Notes: generated by a model not told the origin, from the letters alone. A stretch of 12,121 bases of DNA from an uncultured Verrucomicrobium sp. (GCA_903889845.1 CAISZB010000470.1:1-12121); one strand, 5' to 3'. Shown: positions 1 through 7,878, numbered from the stretch's first letter. Program-made: numbers and translations.

Positions 1-607
1 CCGCACCGACACTCAGGAAGGGAAGCGTGAGGCCATCGTCTCCGCTCAGGATCGCAAAGGAATCGGGCAGCGCCTGCCGAAGCTGCGTAACGCGATCGAC
101 GGAGCCGCCCGCCTCCTTGATCGCAATGATGTTCGGGCAGGCCGCAGCGAGGCGCGCCACCGTCTCGACGCCGATCTCGATCCCACACCGTCCTGGGATG
201 CTGTAGAGGATAATCGGAATCTTCACCGCCGCCGCGATCTTCGTGAAATGCTGGAAGAGGCCTTCCTGCGTCGGCTTGTTGTAATAGGGCGCGACAAGGA
301 GGAGGCCGTCGGCGCCCAGCTTCTCCGCCTCGATGGAGAGGTAGATGGCTTCCTTCGTGTTGTTCGATCCGGTCCCGGCGATGACCTGGGTCCGCCCCTT
401 CGCGACCTTCACCGAAAGCTCGATGACGCGGAGATGCTCGTCGTAGTCGAGCGTCGGCGATTCCCCCGTCGTGCCAACGGGGACAATCCCGGCGACACCC
501 CCGGCGACCTGGGCCTCGATCAAGGCAGTGAGGGCCGCTTCGTCGACCTTGTCGTCGCGAAACGGAGTAACGAGGGCGGTGTAGACGCCCGAAATCTTTA
601 AGGACAT
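1..607 (-). CDS. dapA: 4-hydroxy-tetrahydrodipicolinate synthase (partial, C-terminus off the left edge)
   Basis: DapA condenses pyruvate with aspartate semialdehyde, the first committed step of the diaminopimelate/lysine pathway, in the cytoplasm. The 202 visible residues start MSLKISGVYTALVTPF and follow the (beta/alpha)8 family pattern: GTTGES with the Thr pair at 46-47, PYYNKP near 107-112, Tyr135 in the LYSIPGR stretch with Arg140, the Schiff-base lysine Lys164 in IAIKEAGG, then the SGDDGLTLPF segment. Family proteins are about 290-300 aa, so roughly 90 residues are missing past the window edge. The ATG at 607 overlaps the dapF stop by 10 nt, which indicates an operon and probable translational coupling. 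All catalytic positions expected in the visible part are present. Identity is very secure. Confidence 0.96.
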   Translation of the reverse strand, partial: MSLKISGVYTALVTPFRDDKVDEAALTALIEAQVAGGVAGIVPVGTTGESPTLDYDEHLRVIELSVKVAKGRTQVIAGTGSNNTKEAIYLSIEAEKLGADGLLLVAPYYNKPTQEGLFQHFTKIAAAVKIPIILYSIPGRCGIEIGVETVARLAAACPNIIAIKEAGGSVDRVTQLRQALPDSFAILSGDDGLTLPFLSVGA

Positions 608-1428
608 TCAATCTCTCCAGTGAAAACGGCGACGGCGGGCCCTTGGAGGACGACGTTGCCCAGCTTGCCGCCCTGCTCGTCGAAGTCGACGGTGAGGACG
701 GCCCGGCCTTCGACGCGGACGCGGACCGGCTTCGCCACGCCGTGGACGGTGTGGGCCAGGATCGCCGCGGCGGCGACGCCGGTGCCGCAGGCCAGGGTCT
801 CCGCCTCGACGCCCCGCTCGTAGGTGCGGATGCGGATCGAGTCGGCCCCGGTGATCTGGGCGAAGTTCGCGTTGGTTCCCTTCGGGGCGAAGACCGTGTT
901 GTAACGGACCTCCGCACCGAGCTTCGGCAAGTCGATCTTCTCCACGTCGGGGACGAACTGGACGGCGTGGGGGACCCCCGTATTGACGAAGCCGACCGTG
1001 ATCGTCCCGGCGCTCGTCGTCGGAACGGCCTTCGCCCGCTCCAAACCCTGCGGCGCGGTGAGAACGATGGAGACCTCCTCCCCGATGTACCGGGCGGTGA
1101 TGATCCCCGCGAGGGTCTCGAAGCGGATCGCGTCCGACTTAATCGTCTTAGTCGCCCCCAGGAGGCGGGCGAACTGCGCGAAGCAGCGCGCGCCATTCCC
1201 GCACATCTCGGCCTCGCCGCCGTCGGCGTTGTAGTAGCGCATCCGGAAGTCGGCGGCCTGCGGATCGGCGGGCGGCTCCAGCAGGATCAGTCCGTCCCCG
1301 CCGATGCCGAAGTGGCGGTCGCACAGGGCGGCGATCTGGGTCTGCGGCAGGAAGAGGGTGCAGGCACGGTTGTCGATCATGACGAAGTCGTTTCCGGCTC
1401 CCGTCATCTTCGTGAAGGGAATCTTCAT
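598..1428 (-). CDS. dapF: Diaminopimelate epimerase
   Basis: DapF interconverts LL- and meso-diaminopimelate without a cofactor, using two cysteines as acid and base. The protein is 276 aa, the usual family length, and starts MKIPFTKMTGAGNDFVMIDN. Both cysteine motifs are visible: Cys76 in EMCGNGARCF and Cys214 in LACGTGVAAA. NADGGEAE (about 68-75) and GTNANFA (184-190) also fit the family. The reading frame stays open far upstream inside lysA, but homology begins at this ATG, whose first bases form an ATGA overlap (1425-1428) with the lysA stop. The stop at 598 lies inside the dapA start. It is the middle gene of lysA-dapF-dapA; no separate promoter is apparent. Identity and start are both secure. 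Confidence 0.97.
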   Translation of the reverse strand: MKIPFTKMTGAGNDFVMIDNRACTLFLPQTQIAALCDRHFGIGGDGLILLEPPADPQAADFRMRYYNADGGEAEMCGNGARCFAQFARLLGATKTIKSDAIRFETLAGIITARYIGEEVSIVLTAPQGLERAKAVPTTSAGTITVGFVNTGVPHAVQFVPDVEKIDLPKLGAEVRYNTVFAPKGTNANFAQITGADSIRIRTYERGVEAETLACGTGVAAAAILAHTVHGVAKPVRVRVEGRAVLTVDFDEQGGKLGNVVLQGPAVAVFTGEIECP

Positions 1429-2702
1429 GCCGTCTCCCCCCGGATCAGATCGACCAACGCCTCCCGCTTCCGGGCCAGCTTCACCTTCGTCCCCTCGACG
1501 AGGATCTCCGCGGCGCGGGGGCGGGTGTTGTAATTGGACGCCATCGTGAAGCCGTAGGCCCCGGCGCTGAGGAAGGCGATCCGGTCTCCGGTCTTCAGCG
1601 CGGGCAGCGGGCGGTCCTTCGCGAAGGTGTCGCCCGACTCGCAGATCGGCCCGACGACGTCGGAGGGGATCGTCTTCCCCGTCCGGGCCCGGAGCGGGAC
1701 GATCTCGTGATAGGACTCGTAGAAGGCGGGACGGATCAGGTCGTTCATCGCCGCGTCGACGATGACGAAGTTCTTCTTCCCCGTCTTCTTGATGAAGAGG
1801 ACCTCGCTGAGGAGGACGCCCGCGTTGCCGACCATGAAGCGGCCCGGCTCGACCAGGATCTTCAGCCCCAGGGTGCGGAGCTGCGGCGCCACCGCCTCCG
1901 CGTAGACGGCGGGGGTGAGGGGCGCGCCCTTCTTCTTCCACCACTCCGGCTGGCCGCTGGCCAGCGCGTCCTCGTAGACGATGCCCAGGCCGCCGCCGAC
2001 GTCGAAGAACTCCAGCCGGTGACGGCGGTGGAGCTCCCGGACGAGGGGGAGCATCTTCTTCACCGCGGCGGCGAAGGGGGCCGCCGTCGTGATCTGGGAG
2101 CCGATGTGCATCTGGACCCCCCGCAGCGTGATGTGCTTCAGCTGCGTGGCACGATGGTAAAGCGCGGGAATCTCCTCGATGGCGATGCCGAACTTGTTCT
2201 CGTAGGTCCCCGTCGTGATCTTCGCGTGGGTGTGCGCATCGACGTTCGGGTTCACCCGGACGGCGACGGGGGCGATCTTCCGCAATCGCGTGGCGACGTC
2301 GTTGATGAAGGTCAACTCCGCCTCGCTCTCGACCATGAAGGAATAGATCCCGGCGCGGAGGGCCTGTTCGATTTCGGCGCGGGTCTTCCCCACCCCGGCG
2401 AAGGTACACTTCCCGGGATCGCCCCCGGCCTGCTGGACGCGGAACAACTCGCCCCCGCTGACGAGGTCGAACCCGGCGCCCTGCCGCGCCAGGAGGCGGA
2501 GGAGGGCCAGCGTCGAGTTGGCCTTCATCGCGTAGCAGATCAGGTGGTCGAGGGGCTTCAGGGCCTCGTCGAGCCGCCGGTAGTGTTCCAGCACGGTCTG
2601 TCCCGAATAGACGTAGAGAGGGGTTCCGTATTCTTCGGCCAGCGCGTCGAGGGAGACGCCCTCGGCGTAGAGCTTGCCGCCCCGGTAATGGAAGTGATGC
2701 AT
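1425..2702 (-). CDS. lysA: Diaminopimelate decarboxylase
   Basis: LysA is a PLP enzyme that decarboxylates meso-diaminopimelate to L-lysine, the last pathway step. It is 425 aa, the usual length, and is an alanine-racemase-type TIM barrel followed by a beta domain. Visible residues are the PLP lysine Lys60 in CYAMKANS, the LVSGGE segment (80-85), HIGSQ with His199, the phosphate-binding DVGGGLG (234-240), EPGR (285-288), and the dimer-interface catalytic CESGD with Cys354 and Glu355. GAYG with Tyr383 follows near the C-terminus. The start at 2702 gives MHHFHYRGG, a normal family opening. It heads the operon with dapF and dapA, and the four-base ATGA overlap suggests coupled translation. No lysine riboswitch is recognisable in the short 125-bp upstream spacer. 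Confidence 0.97.
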   Translation of the reverse strand: MHHFHYRGGKLYAEGVSLDALAEEYGTPLYVYSGQTVLEHYRRLDEALKPLDHLICYAMKANSTLALLRLLARQGAGFDLVSGGELFRVQQAGGDPGKCTFAGVGKTRAEIEQALRAGIYSFMVESEAELTFINDVATRLRKIAPVAVRVNPNVDAHTHAKITTGTYENKFGIAIEEIPALYHRATQLKHITLRGVQMHIGSQITTAAPFAAAVKKMLPLVRELHRRHRLEFFDVGGGLGIVYEDALASGQPEWWKKKGAPLTPAVYAEAVAPQLRTLGLKILVEPGRFMVGNAGVLLSEVLFIKKTGKKNFVIVDAAMNDLIRPAFYESYHEIVPLRARTGKTIPSDVVGPICESGDTFAKDRPLPALKTGDRIAFLSAGAYGFTMASNYNTRPRAAEILVEGTKVKLARKREALVDLIRGETA

Positions 2703-2827
2703 CGTGTATGTGGGAAAGAGCCCGTACCATTACCAAACTTCGCCCCTGAACGCAAATCAGATACACAGAGGGCTGGATCGCCATTCCCACTTGTCATCCC
2801 CGGACCGGATCGCCATTCTTCGCCCCC
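2703..2827. promoter_or_regulatory. Divergent intergenic region between lysA and the amidase gene
   Basis: These 125 bp must hold both divergent promoters. Reading toward the amidase, TTGTCA at 2791-2796 is five of six against a -35 box, with a weak CATTCT (2814-2819) 17 bp later. That would put the transcript start almost at the ATG. Toward lysA only weak matches are seen, for example TTGCGT with TAATGG 17 bp on. A perfect 12-bp direct repeat, GGATCGCCATTC, lies at 2775-2786 and 2807-2818, a spacing of 32 bp or about three helical turns. No Shine-Dalgarno sequence precedes either start. The promoter calls are tentative. Confidence 0.35.
2775..2818. repeat. 12-bp perfect direct repeat, 32-bp period
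   Basis: GGATCGCCATTC occurs at 2775-2786 and again at 2807-2818 in the spacer between lysA and the amidase gene. The second copy overlaps the weak -10 candidate for the amidase gene. Placement on one helix face would suit an operator, but no regulator is known. Confidence 0.6.
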
Positions 2828-4186
2828 ATGCCGCTTTTCCGGGTCCATTTTCGTTCCCTTTCCCTGCCGTTTTTGGCGCTCATGGCCCTGACCGCCGCCT
2901 TGACCGGATGCCATGCGCAATCCTCCCCGGCCACGTCCGCCGCCGCGCCGACCTCCCTCCCCCCCGCCCTCGTCACCGACCATCCCGAGGCCTGGGCCTG
3001 GCTCCAGCGCTACGACGGGACGATGACCCGCGCCGAGTTCGAGGAAACCCTCCGCCTCTTCGACCTGAAAGGGGCCCTGCTCAAGCAAAGCACCCTCGAC
3101 GACGACGGTCTCGCCGTCTTCCCCGGCCCGGAGAAAACGGGGGAACCCGACGTCCGGATCGCCTTCGCCCCCCCGGGGCAGGAAAAGAAAAGAGCCCTCC
3201 CGGAGTTCCGCACCCCGGCGGCCTTCCGCGCCCTGCCGAAGCCCGCCGACCGGCCCCTCGCCGGCCTCCGGATCGCCATCGACCCCGGCCACATCGGCGG
3301 CGCCTGGGCGCAGATCGAGGACCGCTCCATCGAATACGGCGGCATCGGCCGCCTCCAGGAGGGCGACCTCAACCTCATCACCGCCGCGATCCTGACGCGG
3401 CAGTTGACCGCCCTCGGCACCACCGTCTTCCCGACCCGGACCACCCCGGAACCGGTCACCGACGCCCGCCCCGAGAACCTCCTGGCCGAGGCCCGGGAGA
3501 CGATCCTCAAGAAGCACCCCGACCTGACCTCCATCTCCCCTTCCCGCCTCGAACTGATGAGCCACATCCTCTTCGAGCGGAAGTACGAATTCCTCGCCCG
3601 GGGCGCCAAGATCCGCAACGAATTCCCGAAGGCCGACCTCACCCTCGTCCTTTACATCAACGCGACCCCCTCCAGCGGCTACGGCCACCTCATCGGGCCG
3701 AATCAGAACATCTTCTTCGTCGAGGGGGCCTACCTCCCGGACGAGGTCGCCGATCCCGACATCCGCTTCCGGATGCTCTACAAGGCCTTCGCCCGCGTCG
3801 CGCCGACCGAATACGACGTCGCCGCCGCCATCGCCCGCGCCTTCAAGAAAGAGACCGGCCTTCCGCCCGTCCCCTACGGCGACTCCCCCACGACCCGCCT
3901 CGTCCACGACAACAACTTCGACGTCGTCGCCCGGAACCTCGGCGCCAGCCGCCAGGACGACGGCCCCGTCGTCACCACGGAGCCCTACTTCATGAACAAC
4001 CGCACCTCGGCGAAACGCTTCATCGCCGGGGACTACGAGGGCGAGCGGGACTTCGACGGCCGCCGTTACCAGAGCATCTTCCGGGAATACGCCGGATGCA
4101 TCGTCCAGGGGCTGATCGAGGCGTATGGGCCTCCCGGGTCAGCTATGGCTGGGACTGCGCCTGCAGCGCCTCCAGCCGCCCCATAA
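2828..4186 (+). CDS. Lipoprotein of the N-acetylmuramoyl-L-alanine amidase (Amidase_3) family, third zinc ligand apparently replaced
   Basis: This family cleaves the amide bond between MurNAc and the peptide stem of peptidoglycan. The 452-aa product begins with a hydrophobic signal ending in lipobox LTGC (Cys28), so it is probably a lipid-anchored envelope protein. An Ala/Pro linker and a helical segment (about 50-145) precede the amidase fold. IAIDPGHIGG supplies the first zinc ligand, His155, and QEGDLNL supplies Glu178. The TTEPYFMNN stretch matches the family's EtgFmsN motif, with catalytic Glu385. The strand that normally reads SIHANA reads LYINA here, so the usual His is Tyr276; His287 nearby might substitute. 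An insertion (about 205-265) makes it longer than simple amidases. It ends in a low-complexity APPAAP tail that overlaps the convergent gene by 44 nt. Family assignment is good, activity is uncertain. Confidence 0.82.
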   Translation: MPLFRVHFRSLSLPFLALMALTAALTGCHAQSSPATSAAAPTSLPPALVTDHPEAWAWLQRYDGTMTRAEFEETLRLFDLKGALLKQSTLDDDGLAVFPGPEKTGEPDVRIAFAPPGQEKKRALPEFRTPAAFRALPKPADRPLAGLRIAIDPGHIGGAWAQIEDRSIEYGGIGRLQEGDLNLITAAILTRQLTALGTTVFPTRTTPEPVTDARPENLLAEARETILKKHPDLTSISPSRLELMSHILFERKYEFLARGAKIRNEFPKADLTLVLYINATPSSGYGHLIGPNQNIFFVEGAYLPDEVADPDIRFRMLYKAFARVAPTEYDVAAAIARAFKKETGLPPVPYGDSPTTRLVHDNNFDVVARNLGASRQDDGPVVTTEPYFMNNRTSAKRFIAGDYEGERDFDGRRYQSIFREYAGCIVQGLIEAYGPPGSAMAGTAPAAPPAAP

Positions 4187-5591
4187 GGTCGAAGTACCCC
4201 GCGAATTCCCCCCGGCCCGCCTCGCCTCCGGAGCGGCGATTGACCTCGAACCAGTTCAGGTAATCGGTGACCCGCGCCGCCAGGCCGCCCAGCCTCGCCT
4301 CCGCCGCCGAGGCCGCAGCCAGCCGCGCGGGATAGCTTGCCACCACGGCGACGTCGGACTGGAGCAGGACGGAGAGCGCGTCCCGATAGAGCGCGATCAC
4401 CGGCCTCCAGGCGAAGTTCGCCCGCATCTCCAGGACGATCAGCTTGTCGATCCGGTCCCGCAGCGTCGCGCCGAAGAGGGGATGCCCGGCCTCCTGCGGC
4501 AGGTCGGCCAAGGCCAGCGTCGCGGCCTTCCACTCCGTCGGGACGGGCGGCGGCACGGGGCCGGGTTTCGCCGCCTTAGCGGAGACCGCGCCCGGAACCA
4601 CCCCCGTCTTTGAGGAAGAGGAAGAGGAAGTGGAAGAGGCCGACGAGGATGTCGCCGTCGCGGCGGCGGTTGAAATTGAAGACGCCACAGAAGCCGCAGG
4701 AAACGCGACCGTCTTCAGCGCCTCCAACTCGCTCCGGCTACGGTCCCAGGAATACAGGTCCGAGGGGGAGACGAGGGCATCGTGCTTTTCCCCGAGGGTC
4801 TTCTGGAACTCGACCCACTCCCGCTCGACCACCTTGCCCGCCGGGATCGGAACGTCCCCCGCAGGCAAGGAAGCAAACCACCGGTCAAGGTCGCCGACGT
4901 GCCCCGACGCCGTCTGGTAGAACAGGTAGAGCCCCCAGCAGAACGCCCCGCGCCAGCCCTGCGTGACGGGATCGGCAAGGCCATCGGAGACCGGCGCATC
5001 CCCCCATCCGATCACCGTCTCCACCAGGGGCACCTTGCCCAGGGTCCGGGCTCGCCGGGAGACGGCGAGGAACGTCTCCTCGTTCCGTCCCAGGACGGTC
5101 TGGTAGGCCCCCTCGACAAGCCAATAGGGGAGCGGCGGCGGCGGCCCCTCCGCGTAGCGGGCGCCAAGCATCGCCGCACGGCGGTAGAGAAGGCCCCGGA
5201 CGATCGCCCGCAGCCACCCGTCGAGCGGTGCGGGCGGCCCGACGAAGACCGTGACGCGGACGTCGGCCCCCTTCTTGCGCGGGATGCAGGCGATCACGGC
5301 CTCCTGCGGGACGGCGCCCGGGTCCTGCGGTTCCATGTGGACCGTCAGGTGCGTCGGGGGGAAGTCGGTTCCCGCCCCCTCTGCGGGGAGGAGGATCGAG
5401 GCGAATTGGTCGACCACGCCGAAGACGTCGTGGACCGGCAGGCCATTGACCCCCTCGACGACCAGCCCGCCGCCCGGGCCAGCTTCGGTGACGAGGTCGG
5501 CATGCGTGGGGGGGATTGAGGAAAAGAGCGCGAGGAGGAGGAGCGGGAGGAGGAGCTTGGGACTGACCACTTTGGAAAAGGGCGGATTCAA
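4143..5591 (-). CDS. Secreted protein of unknown function, resembling a gluzincin peptidase without the HExxH motif
   Basis: I do not recognise a named family. The 482-aa product has a Sec signal peptide (basic start, Leu-rich core about 12-23, probable cleavage after THA at 29-31), so it should be exported. Residues 127-161 have the layout of peptidase-MA-like gluzincins, a helix followed by LPYWLVEG, but the position expected to read HELxH reads VRGLLY (131-136). WLVEG (157-161) keeps the downstream glutamate pattern. A Ser/Thr/Ala linker (about 299-328) leads to a helical C-terminal part (about 352-480). The TTG at 5591 gives the full signal peptide; GTG at 5570 is an alternative, and neither has a well-placed Shine-Dalgarno sequence. 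It starts 12 bp after the kinase stop, so it is probably cotranscribed with it. The role is unknown; a non-catalytic binding protein is one possibility. Confidence 0.72.
   Translation of the reverse strand: MNPPFSKVVSPKLLLPLLLLALFSSIPPTHADLVTEAGPGGGLVVEGVNGLPVHDVFGVVDQFASILLPAEGAGTDFPPTHLTVHMEPQDPGAVPQEAVIACIPRKKGADVRVTVFVGPPAPLDGWLRAIVRGLLYRRAAMLGARYAEGPPPPLPYWLVEGAYQTVLGRNEETFLAVSRRARTLGKVPLVETVIGWGDAPVSDGLADPVTQGWRGAFCWGLYLFYQTASGHVGDLDRWFASLPAGDVPIPAGKVVEREWVEFQKTLGEKHDALVSPSDLYSWDRSRSELEALKTVAFPAASVASSISTAAATATSSSASSTSSSSSSKTGVVPGAVSAKAAKPGPVPPPVPTEWKAATLALADLPQEAGHPLFGATLRDRIDKLIVLEMRANFAWRPVIALYRDALSVLLQSDVAVVASYPARLAAASAAEARLGGLAARVTDYLNWFEVNRRSGGEAGRGEFAGYFDLMGRLEALQAQSQP
4613..4641. 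repeat. Purine-rich simple repeat (GAAGAG-like)
   Basis: A short run of GAGGAA/GAAGAG units on the plus strand encodes, on the minus strand, part of the Ser-rich linker of the secreted protein. Such tracts can change length by slippage; here the frame is intact. Confidence 0.55.
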
Positions 5592-5603
5592 CGTGACTGG
5601 ATA

Positions 5604-7826
5604 TTACTCCGCATCCGAAACCTCGTCGATCGGGGTCACGAAGCGGAAGGCGGAGCCGTGGCCCGGCTCCGATTCGAGCCAGATGCCTCCTCCCATCGCC
5701 TCGGAGAGGCGGCGGCAGATCGCCAGGCCCAGGCCCGTGCCGCCGTAGCGGCGCGTCGTCGAGGAGTCGGCCTGGATGAAGGGCTGGAAGAGGATCTCGT
5801 GCTTGTGCTTCGGGATGCCGATGCCGCTGTCCCGGACACTCCACTCGACGAAGCGTTCCGCCCCAGCCCGGAGGGTCGGCAGCTCCGGCAATTCCGCCCG
5901 GGCGGCGAGGCGGACCGAGACCTCAATCCCGCCCGACTCGGTGAACTTCAGCGCGTTCCCCACGAGGTTCAGGAGGATCTGCCGCAACCGCGTCGGGTCG
6001 CCCACCAGGATCTCCGGCAGCAGTTCATCGACGACGAGGCGGAGGTAGAGCTTCTTCTCCCGCGCCTGCCCGGCGCAGAGGTCGATGAACTCGTCGAGGT
6101 TGTGCCGGAGGTGGAAGGCGCTGCTCTCCAGGACGAACTGCCCGGCCTCGATCTTCGAGAAGTCGAGGAGGTCGTTGAGGATCGTCAGGAGCTGCGTGCT
6201 GCTGAGGCCGACGAGCTGGACGTAGTCGCGCTGCTCCCGCGTCAGCGTCGTCCCGGCCAGGAGGTTCGTGAAGCCGATGATGCCGTTCATCGGCGTCCGC
6301 AACTCGTGGCTCATCATCGCCAGGAAGCTGCTCTTCGCCCGCGTCGCCTCCTCCGCGCTTGTCTTCGCGGCGCGGAGGTTTTCCTCCGACTGGCGGCGGA
6401 TCGTCGTGTCCTGGTGGAGGCCGACGACGCGCAGGGGCGCCCCGCCGGCGTCCCGGGCGACGATCCGCCCGCGGTCCAGGACCCACTTCCATCCCCCGGA
6501 GGCAGTCTTCATCCGGTACTCGGCCTCGTAGAGGGAACTCTTCCCGCTGAGGTGGTCCTCCCACCGCTGCCGCACATGGGCCGTATCGTCGGGATGGATC
6601 AACTGGATCCAGGTCGCCTGCCCCGGCTCGAAGGCATCCGGGGCGTAGCCCAGCATCGTGAGGTAGCAGCGGTTCCAGATGAAGCGGCCCGTCTTCAGGT
6701 TCGCGTCCCAGAGGCCGTCCTCGGCCGCGTCGAGGGCGTTGCGCAGCCGCTCCTCGCTGCGGTAGAGCTCCTCCTCCGCCGCCTTCTTCTCCGTCACGTC
6801 GGAGAAGGAGACGACGACGCCCCCGTGGTTCGCCTCGCCCTCCTCGCGCAGGGGCTGCGTGTTGAACTGGAACCAGCGGCGCTGGCCCCGGTCATCGACG
6901 AAGCCGAGGACGCCCCCGCTCTGCGCCTGCCCCGTGGCCAGGGTGACCATGAAGGGCAGCTCCGCCGTCCCGATCCGGCGGCCCTCCTCGGAGAACCAGT
7001 TCCACCGCGTCTCGAAGTGGGGGACGGTGGCCAGTTCCGCCTCCGGGAGGCCCAGAAGGCGGGAGGCGCTGGGATTGCAGCCGACGACGCGCCCGCCCAG
7101 GTTGAGGATCACCACGCCGTCGTCGAGGGCCAGGAAGACCGTCCGGTAGCGGGCCTCGCTCCGCAGGAGGGCGTCCTCGGCGCGGCGGCGGTCGGCCGAT
7201 TCCCGCTTCAGGTCGGCACTCTTCCGGATCACCTCGTCGGTGCGGATCTGGACGAGTTCCTGGAGGTGCTCGTTGTAATGCTTCAGCTCCCCGAGGAGGC
7301 GGAAGTTCTCCAGCGTGTAGGTCAGGCCCAGGAAGACGATGGAGATGAGTTCCCGCGCGTTCTCGATCAGCCGCACCCGGTCGGGCGGGAGGAGTCCGGC
7401 GAACATCCCCAGCGTCCGCGTCCGCGTCGTGAGCGCGGCGAAGTAGAGGCCCTTCCCCGTCCGGGCATTCGTCACGACGATCGCGCGCGTCTGCTTCAGC
7501 GCCCAGGCGAAGGTCCCCGCCTCGATCTCCTCCTCGACGATCTTTTCAATCTCGGCCCCCTCCTCCGAGAGGCGGGCGTGACGGAGGACGAAGTCGAAGG
7601 TCTCCGGATCGGCGATCCAGAAGCCGGCCTCCTCGAACGGGACGAGGCGGAAGACGTGATCGGTCGCGATGCGGAAAACCTCCCGCTCCTCGGAGCATTC
7701 CCGGATCTGGCGCTGGAAGGTCTCCAGCGACGACATCTTCCCCAGGAGCTCCTCATAGGCGTCCCGCCGCGCCGCGGAATGCCAGAACTCCTGCCTGAAA
7801 CGGATATCGTTTTCGACTTCAGCCAT
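5604..7826 (-). CDS. Soluble GAF-like/PAS/PAS sensor histidine kinase
   Basis: The 740-aa protein should autophosphorylate on a histidine in response to an internal signal and pass the phosphate to a response regulator; none is in the window. Domains in order: an N-terminal GAF-like region (about 45-170), a coiled-coil helix (about 172-222), PAS1 (about 223-345), PAS2 with the PAC-type segment YRMKTASGGWKWVLDRG (about 356-478), a HisKA dimerisation domain with His507 in MSHELRTP, and HATPase_c. The ATPase shows the N box (616-628, LLNLVGNALKF), G1 DSGIGI (666-671), the F box FQPFIQ and G2 GGTGLGLAI (695-703). There is no transmembrane segment and no attached receiver domain, so it is a cytoplasmic, non-hybrid kinase. 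It follows the HDOD gene by 52 bp, suggesting a shared pathway. Ligand unknown. Confidence 0.93.
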   Translation of the reverse strand: MAEVENDIRFRQEFWHSAARRDAYEELLGKMSSLETFQRQIRECSEEREVFRIATDHVFRLVPFEEAGFWIADPETFDFVLRHARLSEEGAEIEKIVEEEIEAGTFAWALKQTRAIVVTNARTGKGLYFAALTTRTRTLGMFAGLLPPDRVRLIENARELISIVFLGLTYTLENFRLLGELKHYNEHLQELVQIRTDEVIRKSADLKRESADRRRAEDALLRSEARYRTVFLALDDGVVILNLGGRVVGCNPSASRLLGLPEAELATVPHFETRWNWFSEEGRRIGTAELPFMVTLATGQAQSGGVLGFVDDRGQRRWFQFNTQPLREEGEANHGGVVVSFSDVTEKKAAEEELYRSEERLRNALDAAEDGLWDANLKTGRFIWNRCYLTMLGYAPDAFEPGQATWIQLIHPDDTAHVRQRWEDHLSGKSSLYEAEYRMKTASGGWKWVLDRGRIVARDAGGAPLRVVGLHQDTTIRRQSEENLRAAKTSAEEATRAKSSFLAMMSHELRTPMNGIIGFTNLLAGTTLTREQRDYVQLVGLSSTQLLTILNDLLDFSKIEAGQFVLESSAFHLRHNLDEFIDLCAGQAREKKLYLRLVVDELLPEILVGDPTRLRQILLNLVGNALKFTESGGIEVSVRLAARAELPELPTLRAGAERFVEWSVRDSGIGIPKHKHEILFQPFIQADSSTTRRYGGTGLGLAICRRLSEAMGGGIWLESEPGHGSAFRFVTPIDEVSDAE

Positions 7827-7828
7827 AT

Positions 7829-7848
7829 TAGCCCTAAAATAGCCCTAA
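7829..7848. repeat. Two tandem copies of TAGCCCTAA just upstream of the kinase start
   Basis: The 9-mer occurs at 7829-7837 and 7840-7848, an 11-bp period or about one helical turn. It ends three bases before the kinase ATG on the minus strand. It occupies the place of a ribosome-binding site yet looks nothing like one. Function unknown. Confidence 0.55.
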
Positions 7849-7855
7849 TCCAGAC

Positions 7856-7876
7856 CCGCTCCCCCCCGGGGAGCGG
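7856..7876 (-). other. Intercistronic GC-rich hairpin between the HDOD and kinase genes
   Basis: A perfect 9-bp inverted repeat (CCGCTCCCC / GGGGAGCGG) with a 3-nt loop begins three bases after the HDOD stop codon. On the transcribed strand no U-run follows, so it is not a standard intrinsic terminator. It may protect the upstream message from 3' decay or attenuate kinase expression. Confidence 0.5.
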
Positions 7877-7878
7877 CC

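Noticed and set aside
2703..2774. Possible RNA pseudoknot before lysA (GTGTAT/ATACAC crossing AGCCC/GGGCT)
   Set aside because: Helices of only 6 and 5 bp in about 70 nt are easily found by chance, and no known riboswitch class fits.
1429..2790. Upstream extension of dapF to a 730-residue protein (apparent fusion)
   Set aside because: The added residues are an out-of-frame reading of lysA; DapF homology begins at the ATG overlapping the lysA stop.
2558..3907. A 449-codon minus-strand frame antisense to the amidase
   Set aside because: Gly/Glu/Asp-rich low-complexity shadow with no family resemblance.
2704..4263. A 519-codon frame overlapping the amidase gene on the plus strand
   Set aside because: Pro/Arg-rich shadow translation without domains; the 2828-4186 frame has a signal peptide and amidase motifs.
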